From: Pseudomonas putida
GTDB lineage: Bacteria > Pseudomonadota > Gammaproteobacteria > Pseudomonadales > Pseudomonadaceae
NCBI RefSeq assembly: GCF_016406145.1
Contig: NZ_CP066306.1
Coordinates: 1,922,001 to 1,986,000 of the forward strand
Length of the DNA: 64,000 nucleotides
Direction: 5' to 3'
Shown here piece after piece: positions 7,309-17,826 of this stretch. Numbering within the stretch: the stretch's first letter is position 1; every line of letters starts with the position of its first letter. The notes beneath the pieces were generated by a model. It had not been told where the DNA came from, did no database searches, and was given only the letters and a program-made list of their open reading frames with translations. Position numbers and translations under genes: made by a program.

Positions 7309-8403
7309 ATGTCCCTGGTGCTGGAACAGGTCAGCCGCAGCGTCGATAACCAGCCCTGGATCATCGACGCGTCCCTGCAGTTCGAGCCCGGCTCGTTCAA
7401 CGTGCTGCTTGGCCGGACCCTGGCCGGCAAGACCAGCCTCATGCGCCTGATGGCCGGGCTCGACCGCCCCGACCGTGGCCGCGTGCTGATGGCGGGTGAA
7501 GATGTCACTGGCGTGCCGGTGCGTCGGCGCAATGTGTCGATGGTGTATCAGCAGTTCATCAACTACCCGACCCTGAGCGTTTACGAGAACATCGCCTCAC
7601 CCTTGCGTCAGGCGCGCATGCCCGAGCCCCAAATCCGTCGACGCGTGCAGGAAACTGCCGAGATGCTGCGCATCGAGCCCTACCTGCAACGCTTGCCGCT
7701 GGAGCTGTCTGGCGGCCAGCAGCAGCGCACGGCGATGGCCAGGGCGCTGGTCAAGGATGCCGGGTTGATTCTGTTCGATGAGCCGCTGGTCAACCTCGAC
7801 TACAAGCTGCGCGAAGGGCTGCGCCAGGAGCTGCGCGAGTTGTTCGCCGCGCGCAACTGCATTGCCGTGTATGCCACCACCGAGCCCAACGAAGCGCTGG
7901 CGCTGGGTGGTACCACCACCCTGGTGCACGAGGGGCGAATCGTCCAGAGCGGGCCTACAGCAGAGGTCTACCAGCGGCCCGGCAGCGTGCTGGCCGCCGA
8001 GCTGTTCAGCGAGCCGCCGATCAACCTGATACCGGGGCGTATCAGTGGCAATGAGGTGAGCCTGGCCCAGGCCGTGCACTTCGCCCGCAATGTCGACCTG
8101 CACCGCCTGGGCGACGGCGATTACCGCTTTGGCGTGCGCCCCAGCCACCTCACCCTGGTGCCGGCGCACGATGACGACCTGGAGCTGGCGGTGCGGGTGG
8201 AACTGGCCGAGATCAGCGGTTCCGAGACATTCCTGCACGTGCGTAACGAGCAGTGGCGGATGGTCCTGCACCTGCCGGGGGTGCACGAGTATCAGGTGGA
8301 TACGCCTATCCGCGTCTTCATACCCACCCACAAGCTGTTCGTCTTCGACAGCGCCGGGGCACTGGTACAGGCACCGGGCCTGCGCCAGGCAAGGAGCGCC
8401 TGA
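7309..8403 (+). CDS. ABC importer ATPase 1 (GlpS-like), degenerate Walker A and H-loop
   Basis: A 364-residue MalK/UgpC-class ATPase: nucleotide domain to about residue 235, then a TOBE-type regulatory region. The signature LSGGQQQR and Walker B LILFDEP are intact. Walker A, at residues 35-42, reads GRTLAGKT: the second consensus Gly is Leu, while the catalytic Lys-Thr is kept. The switch (H-loop) segment reads YATTEPNEA where the family has YVTHDQxEA, so the histidine is lost. The partner ATPase has the reverse pattern, which predicts one working and one weakened site in the heterodimer. It is the first gene of the operon, starts 26 bases after the predicted start of transcription, and its TGA overlaps the next ATG by one base. 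Family resemblance is to GlpS of glycerol importers; substrate is not proven. Confidence 0.88.
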   Translation: MSLVLEQVSRSVDNQPWIIDASLQFEPGSFNVLLGRTLAGKTSLMRLMAGLDRPDRGRVLMAGEDVTGVPVRRRNVSMVYQQFINYPTLSVYENIASPLRQARMPEPQIRRRVQETAEMLRIEPYLQRLPLELSGGQQQRTAMARALVKDAGLILFDEPLVNLDYKLREGLRQELRELFAARNCIAVYATTEPNEALALGGTTTLVHEGRIVQSGPTAEVYQRPGSVLAAELFSEPPINLIPGRISGNEVSLAQAVHFARNVDLHRLGDGDYRFGVRPSHLTLVPAHDDDLELAVRVELAEISGSETFLHVRNEQWRMVLHLPGVHEYQVDTPIRVFIPTHKLFVFDSAGALVQAPGLRQARSA

Positions 8404-9496
8404 TGGCCGAAATCCGCCTGCGCCAACTGGCGCACAGCTATAGCCGACAACCCGCCACCGAGGGCGACTACGCACTGCATCAACTGGAGCACGTGTGGGA
8501 GCAGGGCGGTGCCTATGCTTTGCTCGGGCCTTCCGGGTGTGGCAAGTCGACCTTGCTGAACATCATCTCTGGGCTGCTCACGCCGTCCCATGGCCAGGTG
8601 CTGTTCGACGGCAAGCCGGTCAATGACCTTTCGCCGCAGCAGCGCAACATTGCCCAGGTGTTTCAGTTCCCGGTGGTGTACGACACCATGACGGTGTTCG
8701 ACAACCTGGCGTTCCCTTTACGCAACCAGGGCCTGGACGAAGGCAGGGTGCGCACGCGGGTCGAGGAAATCGCCGAAGTGCTCGACCTGGGCGCAGTGCT
8801 GAAGAAAAAGGCGCGCAACCTCAGCGCTGACGAAAAGCAGAAGGTGTCCATGGGCCGTGGCCTGGTGCGCGATGACGTCTCGGCCATTCTTTTCGACGAG
8901 CCGTTGACGGTGATCGACCCGCACCTGAAATGGAAGTTGCGGCGCAAGCTCAAGCAGATCCATGAGCAGTTCAACATCACCATGATCTACGTGACCCACG
9001 ATCAACTGGAGGCTTCGACCTTCGCCGACAAGATCGCGGTGATGCATGGCGGGCGCATCGTCCAGTTCGGCACCCCGCGTGAGCTGTTCGAGCGGCCACG
9101 GCATACCTTTGTCGGCTACTTCATCGGCAGCCCGGGGATGAACCTGATCGACGTGCGCGCCGACGTGGCGGGGGTAGTGTTCGGCGATGTGCACCTGGCA
9201 CTTCCCGAAGGCCTGCACGAACGCCTGGCGGCGACGAGCGGCGGGCGCCTGCAAGTGGGCATTCGCCCGGAGTTCGTGCAGCTGTGGGACAGCCCGTTCG
9301 AGGGCGCCTTGGCTGCGCAAGTGCTGGACGTTGAGGACCTGGGTACCTACCGCATCGTCACCCTGCTGCTTGGCGGCGTGTCGCTCAAGGCGCGCCTGGC
9401 AGAAGATCGCCCGGTGCCGGTGGCACATGCCTGGGTCAGCCTGCCGACGCAGTGGCTGCTGCTGTACGTCGACGATGTGCTGCTGGAGGCCGTGCC

Positions 9497-9500
<4 letters not shown>
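8403..9500 (+). CDS. ABC importer ATPase 2 (GlpT-like), degenerate signature motif
   Basis: A 365-residue ATPase with a canonical Walker A GPSGCGKS (residues 42-49), Q-loop (VFQFPVVYDTMTVFDN), Walker B AILFDEP and H-loop YVTHDQLEA. The ABC signature, LSGGQ in nearly all family members, reads LSADEKQ, and the D-loop reads VIDP where LSNLD is usual. A C-terminal TOBE-like region follows (VGIRPEFVQLW near residue 280). Paired with ATPase 1, its intact Walker A/B and His would meet the intact LSGGQ of the partner, making one consensus ATP site and one degenerate site. The start overlaps the upstream stop (TGATG), and its own stop overlaps the permease start (ATGA), so translation is coupled. The cytoplasmic face of the inner membrane is the expected location. 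Confidence 0.88.
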
Positions 9501-10360
<860 letters not shown>

Positions 10361-10363
10361 GCC

Positions 10364-11164
10364 ATGAGCATACGCAAGACGCTGGCCCTGCTGCTTTACT
10401 TCTTCTTCCTGCTGGTGCCGATCTACTGGCTGCTGAACATGTCGTTCAAGAGCAACACCGAGATTCTCGGTGGCCTCACCCTTTGGCCGCAGGCGTTCAC
10501 CTTAGACAACTACCGGGTTATCTTCACTGATGCCAGTTGGTACAGCGGCTACATCAACTCGCTGTACTACGTGTGCCTCAACACACTGATTTCACTGCTG
10601 GTGGCGTTGCCGGCGGCCTACGCCTTCTCGCGCTACCGCTTCCTCGGTGACCGCCACCTGTTCTTCTGGTTACTGACCAACCGCATGGCGCCACCTGCGG
10701 TGTTTCTGCTGCCGTTCTTTCAGCTCTATTCGTCCATCGGTCTGTTCGATACCCACATTGCCGTTGCCCTGGCCCACTGCCTGTTCAACGTGCCGCTGGC
10801 AGTTTGGATTCTCGAAGGGTTCATGTCGGGCGTGCCGAAGGAAATCGATGAAACCGCCTACATCGATGGTTACAGCTTCCCGCGTTTCTTCGTGAAGATC
10901 TTTATCCCGTTGATCGGCTCCGGCATCGGCGTGACGGCGTTTTTCTGCTTCATGTTTTCCTGGGTCGAGCTGTTGCTGGCGCGCACCCTGACCTCGGTGA
11001 ATGCCAAGCCGATTGCCGCCGTGATGACCCGCACGGTGTCTGCTTCGGGCATCGACTGGGGCGTACTGGCGGCGGCGGGGGTGCTGACTATCCTGCCGGG
11101 CATGCTGGTGATCTGGTTCGTTCGCAACCATGTGGCCAAGGGCTTTGCCCTGGGCCGGGTGTGA
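10364..11164 (+). CDS. ABC importer permease 2 (GlpQ-like)
   Basis: A 266-residue permease of the MalG/UgpE class. The first helix covers about residues 6-25; LTNRMAPPAVFLLPFFQLYSSIGL is a characteristic mid-protein segment, and the EAA loop reads EIDETAYIDGYSFPRFFVKIFIPLIGSG (about residues 165-192). It starts three bases after the stop of permease 1. The two permeases and two different ATPases fit a hetero-oligomeric importer in which each half may differ. The C-terminus FVRNHVAKGFALGRV is a family-typical ending. Confidence 0.9.
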   Translation: MSIRKTLALLLYFFFLLVPIYWLLNMSFKSNTEILGGLTLWPQAFTLDNYRVIFTDASWYSGYINSLYYVCLNTLISLLVALPAAYAFSRYRFLGDRHLFFWLLTNRMAPPAVFLLPFFQLYSSIGLFDTHIAVALAHCLFNVPLAVWILEGFMSGVPKEIDETAYIDGYSFPRFFVKIFIPLIGSGIGVTAFFCFMFSWVELLLARTLTSVNAKPIAAVMTRTVSASGIDWGVLAAAGVLTILPGMLVIWFVRNHVAKGFALGRV

Positions 11165-11176
11165 GGAGGGCAACGT

Positions 11177-11449
11177 ATGGAATGGATGGCCTGGACCTTG
11201 CCCACGGCGCTGTTCTTCGGCGCCGTCGGCGTACTGCTGCTGTGCATGACCCTGTTCGAACTGCGCTGCCCCTGTGTGGAGCGGCGCGGCTTTCTGCCGA
11301 TCGTCACCAGCCGTGGCGACCGGTTGTTCATCGGCCTGTTGGTCAGCGCCTACCTGCACTTGCTGGTAGTCGGGGTCAGCGACTGGCCTTTGTGGGTGGC
11401 CTCGCTGCTGTCGCTGGGCTGGCTCGTGGTGGTGCTGCGCTGGGGCTGA
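11177..11449 (+). CDS. Small membrane protein of glycerol-type ABC operons (DUF2160-like)
   Basis: A 90-residue protein with three hydrophobic helices: about residues 5-27, 50-68 and 70-88. Between the first two is a polar loop with CPCVERRGFLPIVTSRGDR. Small integral membrane proteins of this kind (I recognise it as DUF2160-like) accompany GlpSTPQV-type glycerol importers, which is part of the evidence for that assignment. The start is 12 bases after the permease stop, following GAGGAGGGCAACGT, a strong ribosome-binding site. Its role is unknown; an accessory subunit of the permease complex is the obvious guess. Confidence 0.8.
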   Translation: MEWMAWTLPTALFFGAVGVLLLCMTLFELRCPCVERRGFLPIVTSRGDRLFIGLLVSAYLHLLVVGVSDWPLWVASLLSLGWLVVVLRWG

Positions 11450-11487
11450 GCGACGGCTCCGGGGAATAACTCAATCGGGAGATCACA

Positions 11488-13227
<1,740 letters not shown>

Positions 13228-13283
13228 TCGGCTAGAGCCCCAAGTGGGTACATCGTCGGCAAGCTGATGAATTCAAGGCAAAA

Positions 13284-13312
13284 AAAACGGCACCTGCAAG
13301 AGGTGCCGTTTT
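13284..13312. terminator. Bidirectional intrinsic terminator between importer operon and folD
   Basis: AAAACGGCACCT and AGGTGCCGTTTT form a perfect 12-bp stem around GCAAG. A-rich and T-rich flanks serve both converging transcription units. Confidence 0.88.
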
Positions 13313-13326
13313 CATATCACGCCAAC

Positions 13327-14181
13327 TTACTTATGCAGCTCTTCTGCCGCATACAGCGTGTTTTCCAGTAGGCAGGCCCGGGTCATCGGCCCGACGCCGC
13401 CCGGCACCGGTGTGATCCAGCCCGCGCGGGGCAGGGCGGTCTCGTAGACCACGTCACCGACCAGCTTGCCGTCTTCCTGGCGGTTGATGCCCACGTCGAT
13501 GACGATGGCGCCTTCCTTGACCCACTCACCCTTGACCAGCCCCGGCTTGCCGGCAGCCACTACCACCAGGTCGGCACGGCCGACATGGCCGGCCAGGTCC
13601 TTGGTGAAGCGGTGGCAGACGGTCACGGTGCAGCCGGCCAGCAGCAACTCCATGGCCATCGGGCGGCCAACGATATTGGAAGCGCCGACGATTACGGCGT
13701 TCATGCCGTACAGGTCCTGACCGGTGCTTTCGAGCAGGGTCATGATGCCTTTAGGGGTGCACGGGCGCAGCAGCGGAATACGCTGGGCCAGGCGGCCGAT
13801 GTTGTAAGGGTGGAAGCCATCGACGTCCTTGTCCGGGCGGATGCGCTCAAGCAGCAGCGATGCATCCAGGTGCGCCGGCAGCGGCAGTTGCAGCAGGATG
13901 CCGTCCACTGCCGGGTCGTCGTTGAGGCGGTCGATCAGCTCGGTCAGGGCTTGCTGCGTGGTTTCGCTGGGCAGATCGAAGGCCTGCGAAATGAAGCCGA
14001 CCTCTTCGCAGTCCTTGCGCTTGTGCGAGACATAGACTTGGGAGGCGGGGTCGGTGCCGACCAGGATCACCGCCAGGCCCGGCGTGCGCAGGCCTTGCTG
14101 GCGACGCTCCTCGACACGTTGAGCGATCTGCTTGCGCAGGTTGGCGGCGATCGCCTTGCCATCGATTAGGTGTGCAGTCAT
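13327..14181 (-). CDS. folD: FolD, methylenetetrahydrofolate dehydrogenase/cyclohydrolase
   Basis: A 284-residue cytosolic bifunctional enzyme that interconverts 5,10-methylene-, 5,10-methenyl- and 10-formyl-tetrahydrofolate with NADP. Family signatures are clear: [15 protein letters not shown] with the catalytic Lys of the YxxxK motif (about residues 49-63), [12 protein letters not shown] (about 96-107) and the C-terminal [18 protein letters not shown] (about 259-276). The start at ATG 14181 gives [15 protein letters not shown], matching the family N-terminus; in-frame ATGs further upstream add a poorly conserved leader. It is a single gene convergent with the importer operon. In P. putida this gene precedes the tRNA cluster and tig. 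Confidence 0.97.
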   Translation of the reverse strand: MTAHLIDGKAIAANLRKQIAQRVEERRQQGLRTPGLAVILVGTDPASQVYVSHKRKDCEEVGFISQAFDLPSETTQQALTELIDRLNDDPAVDGILLQLPLPAHLDASLLLERIRPDKDVDGFHPYNIGRLAQRIPLLRPCTPKGIMTLLESTGQDLYGMNAVIVGASNIVGRPMAMELLLAGCTVTVCHRFTKDLAGHVGRADLVVVAAGKPGLVKGEWVKEGAIVIDVGINRQEDGKLVGDVVYETALPRAGWITPVPGGVGPMTRACLLENTLYAAEELHK

Positions 14182-14315
14182 AGACGCGTGATTAACCATC
14201 GAGAAAGGAACAATAAAGAGGGCGCATTCTCGCACGACACGGCCCGAGGGCAAAGGCGGGTGGTCGGGCAAATCCCCTAACCCCTTAAATAATTTAAATT
14301 TTTTATAGAAAGGTG

Positions 14316-14344
14316 TTGACGCTTATACGGGTCGCCTATAAGAT
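14316..14344 (+). promoter_or_regulatory. Probable sigma-70 promoter of the tRNA cluster
   Basis: TTGACG (14316-14321) is followed by TATAAGAT at 14337-14344; reading the -10 as TAAGAT gives a 17-base spacer. A GC-rich discriminator (CGCCGC) follows, as is usual for stable-RNA promoters, and an AT-rich stretch lies just upstream (14287-14308). The first tRNA begins about 97 bases downstream. Confidence 0.6.
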
Positions 14345-14440
14345 TCGCCGCACTTGTCGGGCACAGCCTAGCACTGGTTGGCGAAGTCGGGCAGAATGAG
14401 TGGTTTTTGTATTGCTCATTCGGTTAGGCTTTACGCTTAT

Positions 14441-14517
14441 GCGCCCGTAGCTCAGCTGGATAGAGCATCCGCCTTCTAAGCGGATGGTCGCAGGTTCGAG
14501 TCCTGCCGGGTGCGCCA
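14441..14517 (+). tRNA. tRNA-Arg (TCT)
   Basis: A 77-base cloverleaf with encoded CCA. The acceptor GCGCCCG pairs with CGGGTGC, the D-arm is GCTCAGCTGGATAGAGC, the anticodon loop CTTCTAA carries TCT, and the T-loop reads GGTTCGAGTCC. It is the first tRNA in the cluster. Confidence 0.96.
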
Positions 14518-14559
14518 TTAGGCAGCTTGGGCAAGCAAGTAAGGCAGTAAAGCGATATG

Positions 14560-14635
14560 GTGGGCGTAGCTCAGTTGGTAGAGCGCCGGATTGTGATTCC
14601 GGTTGTCGTGGGTTCGATTCCCATCGTCCACCCCA
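14560..14635 (+). tRNA. tRNA-His (GTG), first copy
   Basis: A 76-base cloverleaf with encoded CCA; acceptor GTGGGCG pairs with CGTCCAC and the anticodon loop carries GTG. A G precedes base 1 and faces the C discriminator, the tRNA-His identity pair. The sequence is identical to the second copy at 14811-14886. Confidence 0.97.
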
Positions 14636-14645
14636 TATTCTTCAG

Positions 14646-14680
14646 AGGCGCCTTGATTGTAGATCTGGCGCCTTTGTTTT
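14646..14680 (+). terminator. Stem-loop with T-rich tail after the first tRNA-His
   Basis: AGGCGCC (14646-14652) pairs with GGCGCCT (14667-14673), followed by TTTGTTTT. It looks like an intrinsic terminator although tRNA-Leu follows without a clear promoter. A very similar hairpin follows the second tRNA-His. Confidence 0.6.
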
Positions 14681-14689
14681 AAGCGTTAT

Positions 14690-14774
14690 GCGGACGTGGT
14701 GAAATTGGTAGACACACTGGATTTAGGTTCCAGCGGCGCAAGCTGTAAGAGTTCGAGTCTCTTCGTCCGCACCA
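14690..14774 (+). tRNA. tRNA-Leu (TAG)
   Basis: An 85-base class II tRNA with encoded CCA. Acceptor GCGGACG pairs with CGTCCGC, the anticodon loop TTTAGGT carries TAG, and a variable arm (GCGGCGCAAGCTGT region) is present as expected for leucine. Confidence 0.96.
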
Positions 14775-14810
14775 TGTTTATGTAAGGTTGTACCGTAACA
14801 CCGCAATATG

Positions 14811-14886
14811 GTGGGCGTAGCTCAGTTGGTAGAGCGCCGGATTGTGATTCCGGTTGTCGTGGGTTCGATTCCCATCGTCCACCCCA
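14811..14886 (+). tRNA. tRNA-His (GTG), second copy
   Basis: Identical in all 76 bases to the first tRNA-His, again preceded by the extra G. The flanking hairpin is also duplicated, so this copy comes from a tandem duplication. Confidence 0.97.
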
Positions 14887-14894
14887 TATTTTCG

Positions 14895-14933
14895 AAGGCG
14901 CCTTGATTGTATGATCAGGCGCCTTTGTTGTTT
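14895..14933 (+). terminator. Intrinsic terminator of the tRNA cluster
   Basis: AAGGCGCC (14895-14902) pairs with GGCGCCTT (14918-14925), then TTTGTTGTTT. It is nearly identical to the hairpin after the first tRNA-His and closes the cluster. Confidence 0.75.
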
Positions 14934-14966
14934 CTGCGTTATGCGTACGAGCGCGTAACTATGCAG

Positions 14967-14993
14967 CCTCGCCGGCAAGCCGGCTCCTGCAGG
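14967..14993. repeat. Single REP palindrome
   Basis: CTCGCCGGCAAGCCGGCTCC followed by TGCAGG is a P. putida-type REP half, here without an inverted partner. It lies between the tRNA cluster and the small gene at 15126. Confidence 0.7.
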
Positions 14994-15125
14994 GGCGCGC
15001 AGTTCTTGAGGCCTGTGCAATACCTCTGCCAGCCCTTGCAATCCTCTGGCGACGCCCCAATAAAAGCTGATAGATTTCAGGCGGTTGAAATACCGGCTGG
15101 ATTAGGCCGGCAAAGGATTTATCCA

Positions 15126-15425
15126 ATGATTGCAAAAGAAGCCCGTCAGGCGCTGGCGCTTCAGCGCTTCGCTGAGGCCAATCCGCAACTGCTCGAGGAG
15201 ATTCGTGAGCTGGATGCGCGCGAACAGGCCCGGCAGATCGAATGGGCGTTCGAGGATGCCGCCGACGAGCAGGGCATACAGCCTTGGGAGCTGGCGCTGC
15301 AGTTGATTGCCGAAAGCCCTGAGCAACTGCAGGCCATGCGCCTGGAGACTCATCGCGAAGTGGCCGAGGCGCTGGGTATGGCCTGGGAAGAGTACTGCCA
15401 GTTCAATGAAATCGACCCTGAATAA
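15126..15425 (+). CDS. Small acidic hypothetical protein
   Basis: A 99-residue, strongly acidic, probably all-helical protein (IAKEARQALALQRFAEANPQ at the start, then ELDAREQARQIEWAFEDAADE). AAGGAT lies nine bases before ATG 15126 and fixes the start. There is no signal peptide or membrane helix. It may belong to a DUF family found in Pseudomonas (DUF6388 is my guess, unverified). It stands alone between the tRNA cluster and tig, at a position that in P. putida KT2440, as I recall, lies just inside the tig side of a prophage. The function is unknown. Confidence 0.75.
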   Translation: MIAKEARQALALQRFAEANPQLLEEIRELDAREQARQIEWAFEDAADEQGIQPWELALQLIAESPEQLQAMRLETHREVAEALGMAWEEYCQFNEIDPE

Positions 15426-15509
15426 AGGCGTTTTTGTGGGCTGTAGTTGTTTGACAAGGTATTACGGTTGCGTGCCGCCGATGGCGTTGCGCAGCCAGCA
15501 TATATATAG

Positions 15510-15537
15510 AGGCCCGGCGATACGCCGTGCGGGCCTT
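15510..15537. terminator. Hairpin between the small gene and tig
   Basis: AGGCCCG (15510-15516) pairs with CGGGCCT (15530-15536), with a further GGC/GCC pairing inside. No clear T-run follows, so it could be a terminator of the upstream gene or a leader structure. Confidence 0.4.
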
Positions 15538-15671
15538 GCAAGCTAATCGACCGGCGTGGTTTCCCGTCGTCCAGGGTGGGGTGACTTCTGGTGCGTGACT
15601 CACTAGAATGCTTGCCCTTGATTCTGGAGTCGGGCTAACGCCGGCTAACGTCTGTGCAACGAGGAATATCC

Positions 15672-16985
15672 ATGCAAGTTTCTGTTGAAAACACTTCCGC
15701 TCTCGAGCGCCGCATGACCATCGCCGTTCCGGCCGAGCGCGTCGAGAACGAAGTCAACAAGCGTCTGCAGCAGACTGCCAAGCGCGCCAAGGTCGCGGGC
15801 TTCCGCCCAGGCAAAGTGCCGATGAGCGTGATCCGCCAGCGTTTCGAAGCCGATGCTCGTCAAGAGGCCTTCGGTGACCTGGTCCAGGCTTCCTTCTACG
15901 AAGCCATCGTCGAGCAGAAACTGAACCCGGCTGGCGCGCCTGCTGTAGAGCCGAAGTCCTTCGAAAAGGGCAAGGATCTGGAATTCGTCGCCATTTTCGA
16001 GGTGTTCCCAGAGTTCGCCGTTGCCGGCCTGGAGTCGATCAGCGTCGAGCGCCTGAGTGCCGAAGTGACTGACGCCGACCTGGACAACATGCTGGAAGTG
16101 CTGCGCAAGCAGAACGTGCGCTTCGAGGCCGTTGAGCGTGCTGCCGAGAAAGATGACCAGGTCAACATCGACTTCGTCGGCAAGATCGACGGTGAAGCCT
16201 TCGCCGGTGGTTCGGCCAAGGGCACCCAGCTGGTACTGGGCTCCGGCCGCATGATCCCAGGCTTCGAAGACGGCCTGGTTGGTGCCAAGGCTGGCGAAGA
16301 GCGCGTTGTCAACGTGACCTTCCCTGAGGATTACCAGAACCTGGACCTGGCTGGCAAAGCTGCCGAGTTCACCATCACCGTCAACAGCGTTTCGGCACCT
16401 CAGCTGCCAGAACTGAACGAAGAGTTCTTCGCCCAGTTCGGCATCAAGGAATCGACCCTGGAAGGCTTCCGTGCCGAAGTTCGCAAGAACATGGAGCGTG
16501 AACTGCGTCAGGCGATCAAGACCAAGGTGAAGAACCAGGTCATGGACGGTCTGCTGGCCGCCAATCCGATCGAAGTGCCAAAAGCTCTGCTGGAAAATGA
16601 AGTCAACCGCCTGCGCGTCCAGGCTGTTCAGCAGTTCGGTGGCAACATCAAGCCTGAGCAGCTGCCAGCCGAGCTGTTCGAAGAGCAAGCCAAGCGTCGT
16701 GTGGTGCTGGGCCTGATCGTCGCCGAAGTGGTCAAGCAGTTCGAGCTGAAGCCGGACGAAGGCAAGGTTCGCGAAATGATCGAAGAAATGGCTTCGGCTT
16801 ACCAGGAGCCTGAGCAGGTCATCGCTTGGTACCTTAAAAACGACCAGCAGATGAACGAAGTGCGTTCGGTTGTGCTGGAAGAGCAAGTTGTAGATACTGT
16901 TCTGCAGAAAGCTACTGTGACCGACAAATCGGTCTCGTACGAAGAAGCCGTAAAACCAGCGCAGGCGCCTGCCGAAGCTGAGTAA
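15672..16985 (+). CDS. tig: Trigger factor, ribosome-associated chaperone
   Basis: A 437-residue trigger factor, full length for the family (432 in E. coli). It binds ribosomal protein L23 at the exit tunnel and shields nascent chains. The ribosome-binding motif appears as the signature [16 protein letters not shown] (about residues 43-58). The FKBP-type prolyl isomerase domain spans about 160-245 ([19 protein letters not shown]), and the helical chaperone arms fill the rest, ending in an acidic tail. ATG 15672 follows GAGGAA at good spacing; an earlier in-frame start has none. It is followed by a strong hairpin and then clpP, the usual order in proteobacteria. Confidence 0.98.
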   Translation: MQVSVENTSALERRMTIAVPAERVENEVNKRLQQTAKRAKVAGFRPGKVPMSVIRQRFEADARQEAFGDLVQASFYEAIVEQKLNPAGAPAVEPKSFEKGKDLEFVAIFEVFPEFAVAGLESISVERLSAEVTDADLDNMLEVLRKQNVRFEAVERAAEKDDQVNIDFVGKIDGEAFAGGSAKGTQLVLGSGRMIPGFEDGLVGAKAGEERVVNVTFPEDYQNLDLAGKAAEFTITVNSVSAPQLPELNEEFFAQFGIKESTLEGFRAEVRKNMERELRQAIKTKVKNQVMDGLLAANPIEVPKALLENEVNRLRVQAVQQFGGNIKPEQLPAELFEEQAKRRVVLGLIVAEVVKQFELKPDEGKVREMIEEMASAYQEPEQVIAWYLKNDQQMNEVRSVVLEEQVVDTVLQKATVTDKSVSYEEAVKPAQAPAEAE

Positions 16986-17010
16986 GGCGGCCCTCTCGTA
17001 GGAAACCCCC

Positions 17011-17036
17011 ACAAGCCAGCCTTCGCGCTGGCTTGT
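17011..17036. terminator. Stem-loop between tig and clpP
   Basis: ACAAGCCAGC and GCTGGCTTGT form a perfect 10-bp stem with a six-base loop. No long T-run follows, so readthrough into clpP is likely. Confidence 0.55.
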
Positions 17037-17076
17037 GCGTATTCAAGCCATGACTATTTGGGAGTGAGCGCAGGAC

Positions 17077-17718
17077 ATGTCCCGCAATTCTTATATTCAG
17101 CAGAGCTCTGACATCCAGGCCGCAGGCGGCCTGGTCCCGATGGTTATCGAGCAGTCCGCCCGTGGCGAACGTGCCTATGACATCTATTCGCGCCTGTTGA
17201 AGGAGCGAGTGATCTTCCTGGTCGGCCCGGTAGAGGACTACATGGCCAACCTGGTAGTGGCACAGATGCTGTTCCTTGAGGCGGAAAACCCGGACAAGGA
17301 TATCCATCTTTACATCAACTCCCCAGGTGGCTCGGTAACGGCTGGCATGTCGATCTACGACACCATGCAATTCATCAAGCCGGACGTCTCGACCATCTGC
17401 ATCGGCCAGGCCTGCAGCATGGGGGCCTTCCTGTTGGCCGCCGGCGCCAAGGGCAAGCGTCACTGCCTGCCTAACTCGCGGGTGATGATTCACCAGCCGC
17501 TCGGCGGCTTCCAGGGCCAGGCGACCGATATCGAGATCCACGCCCAGGAAATCCTCAACATCAAGGCGCGTCTGAACGAGCTGCTGGCCTACCACACCGG
17601 CCAGGATCTGGAGACCATCAAGCGCGACACCGAGCGTGACAATTTCATGAGCGCCTCGCGCGCGGCCGAGTACGGCCTGATCGACTCGGTATACGACAAG
17701 CGGCAACTGGCCTCCTGA
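17077..17718 (+). CDS. clpP: ATP-dependent Clp protease proteolytic subunit
   Basis: A 213-residue serine protease that assembles into a tetradecameric barrel and degrades substrates unfolded by ClpX or ClpA. The catalytic triad is visible: Ser114 in [11 protein letters not shown], His139 in [10 protein letters not shown] and Asp188 in KRDTERDNF. The family signature [18 protein letters not shown] (about residues 80-97) is intact. The N-terminus includes a short propeptide (about 17 residues) as in other gamma-proteobacterial ClpP. clpX follows after about 110 bases, with a long hairpin between. Confidence 0.98.
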
Positions 17719-17732
17719 ACCCAGGTGCCAGA

Positions 17733-17761
17733 GCAGGTAGGTGCCCAAGGCGCCTACCTGC
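17733..17761. other. Long hairpin in the clpP-clpX gap
   Basis: GCAGGTAGGTGCC and GGCGCCTACCTGC can pair over 13 positions with one G-U, around CAA. No T-run follows directly. It may attenuate, stabilise the clpP message 3' end or act as a processing site. Confidence 0.5.
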
Positions 17762-17826
17762 GGACTTGAAAAAGCCCGCAATTGCCTTCATCTTGTGTTG
17801 CAAGCCTACCGGATTGGATCGATCGA

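Noticed and set aside
14441..14886. Possible CRISPR-like or phage att repeat because of the repeated tRNA units
   Set aside because: The repeats are functional tRNA genes and their hairpins; no short regular spacers, no cas genes, no integrase.
15645..17012. A 455-codon frame opposite tig
   Set aside because: Exact mirror of the trigger factor gene; no separate start signals.
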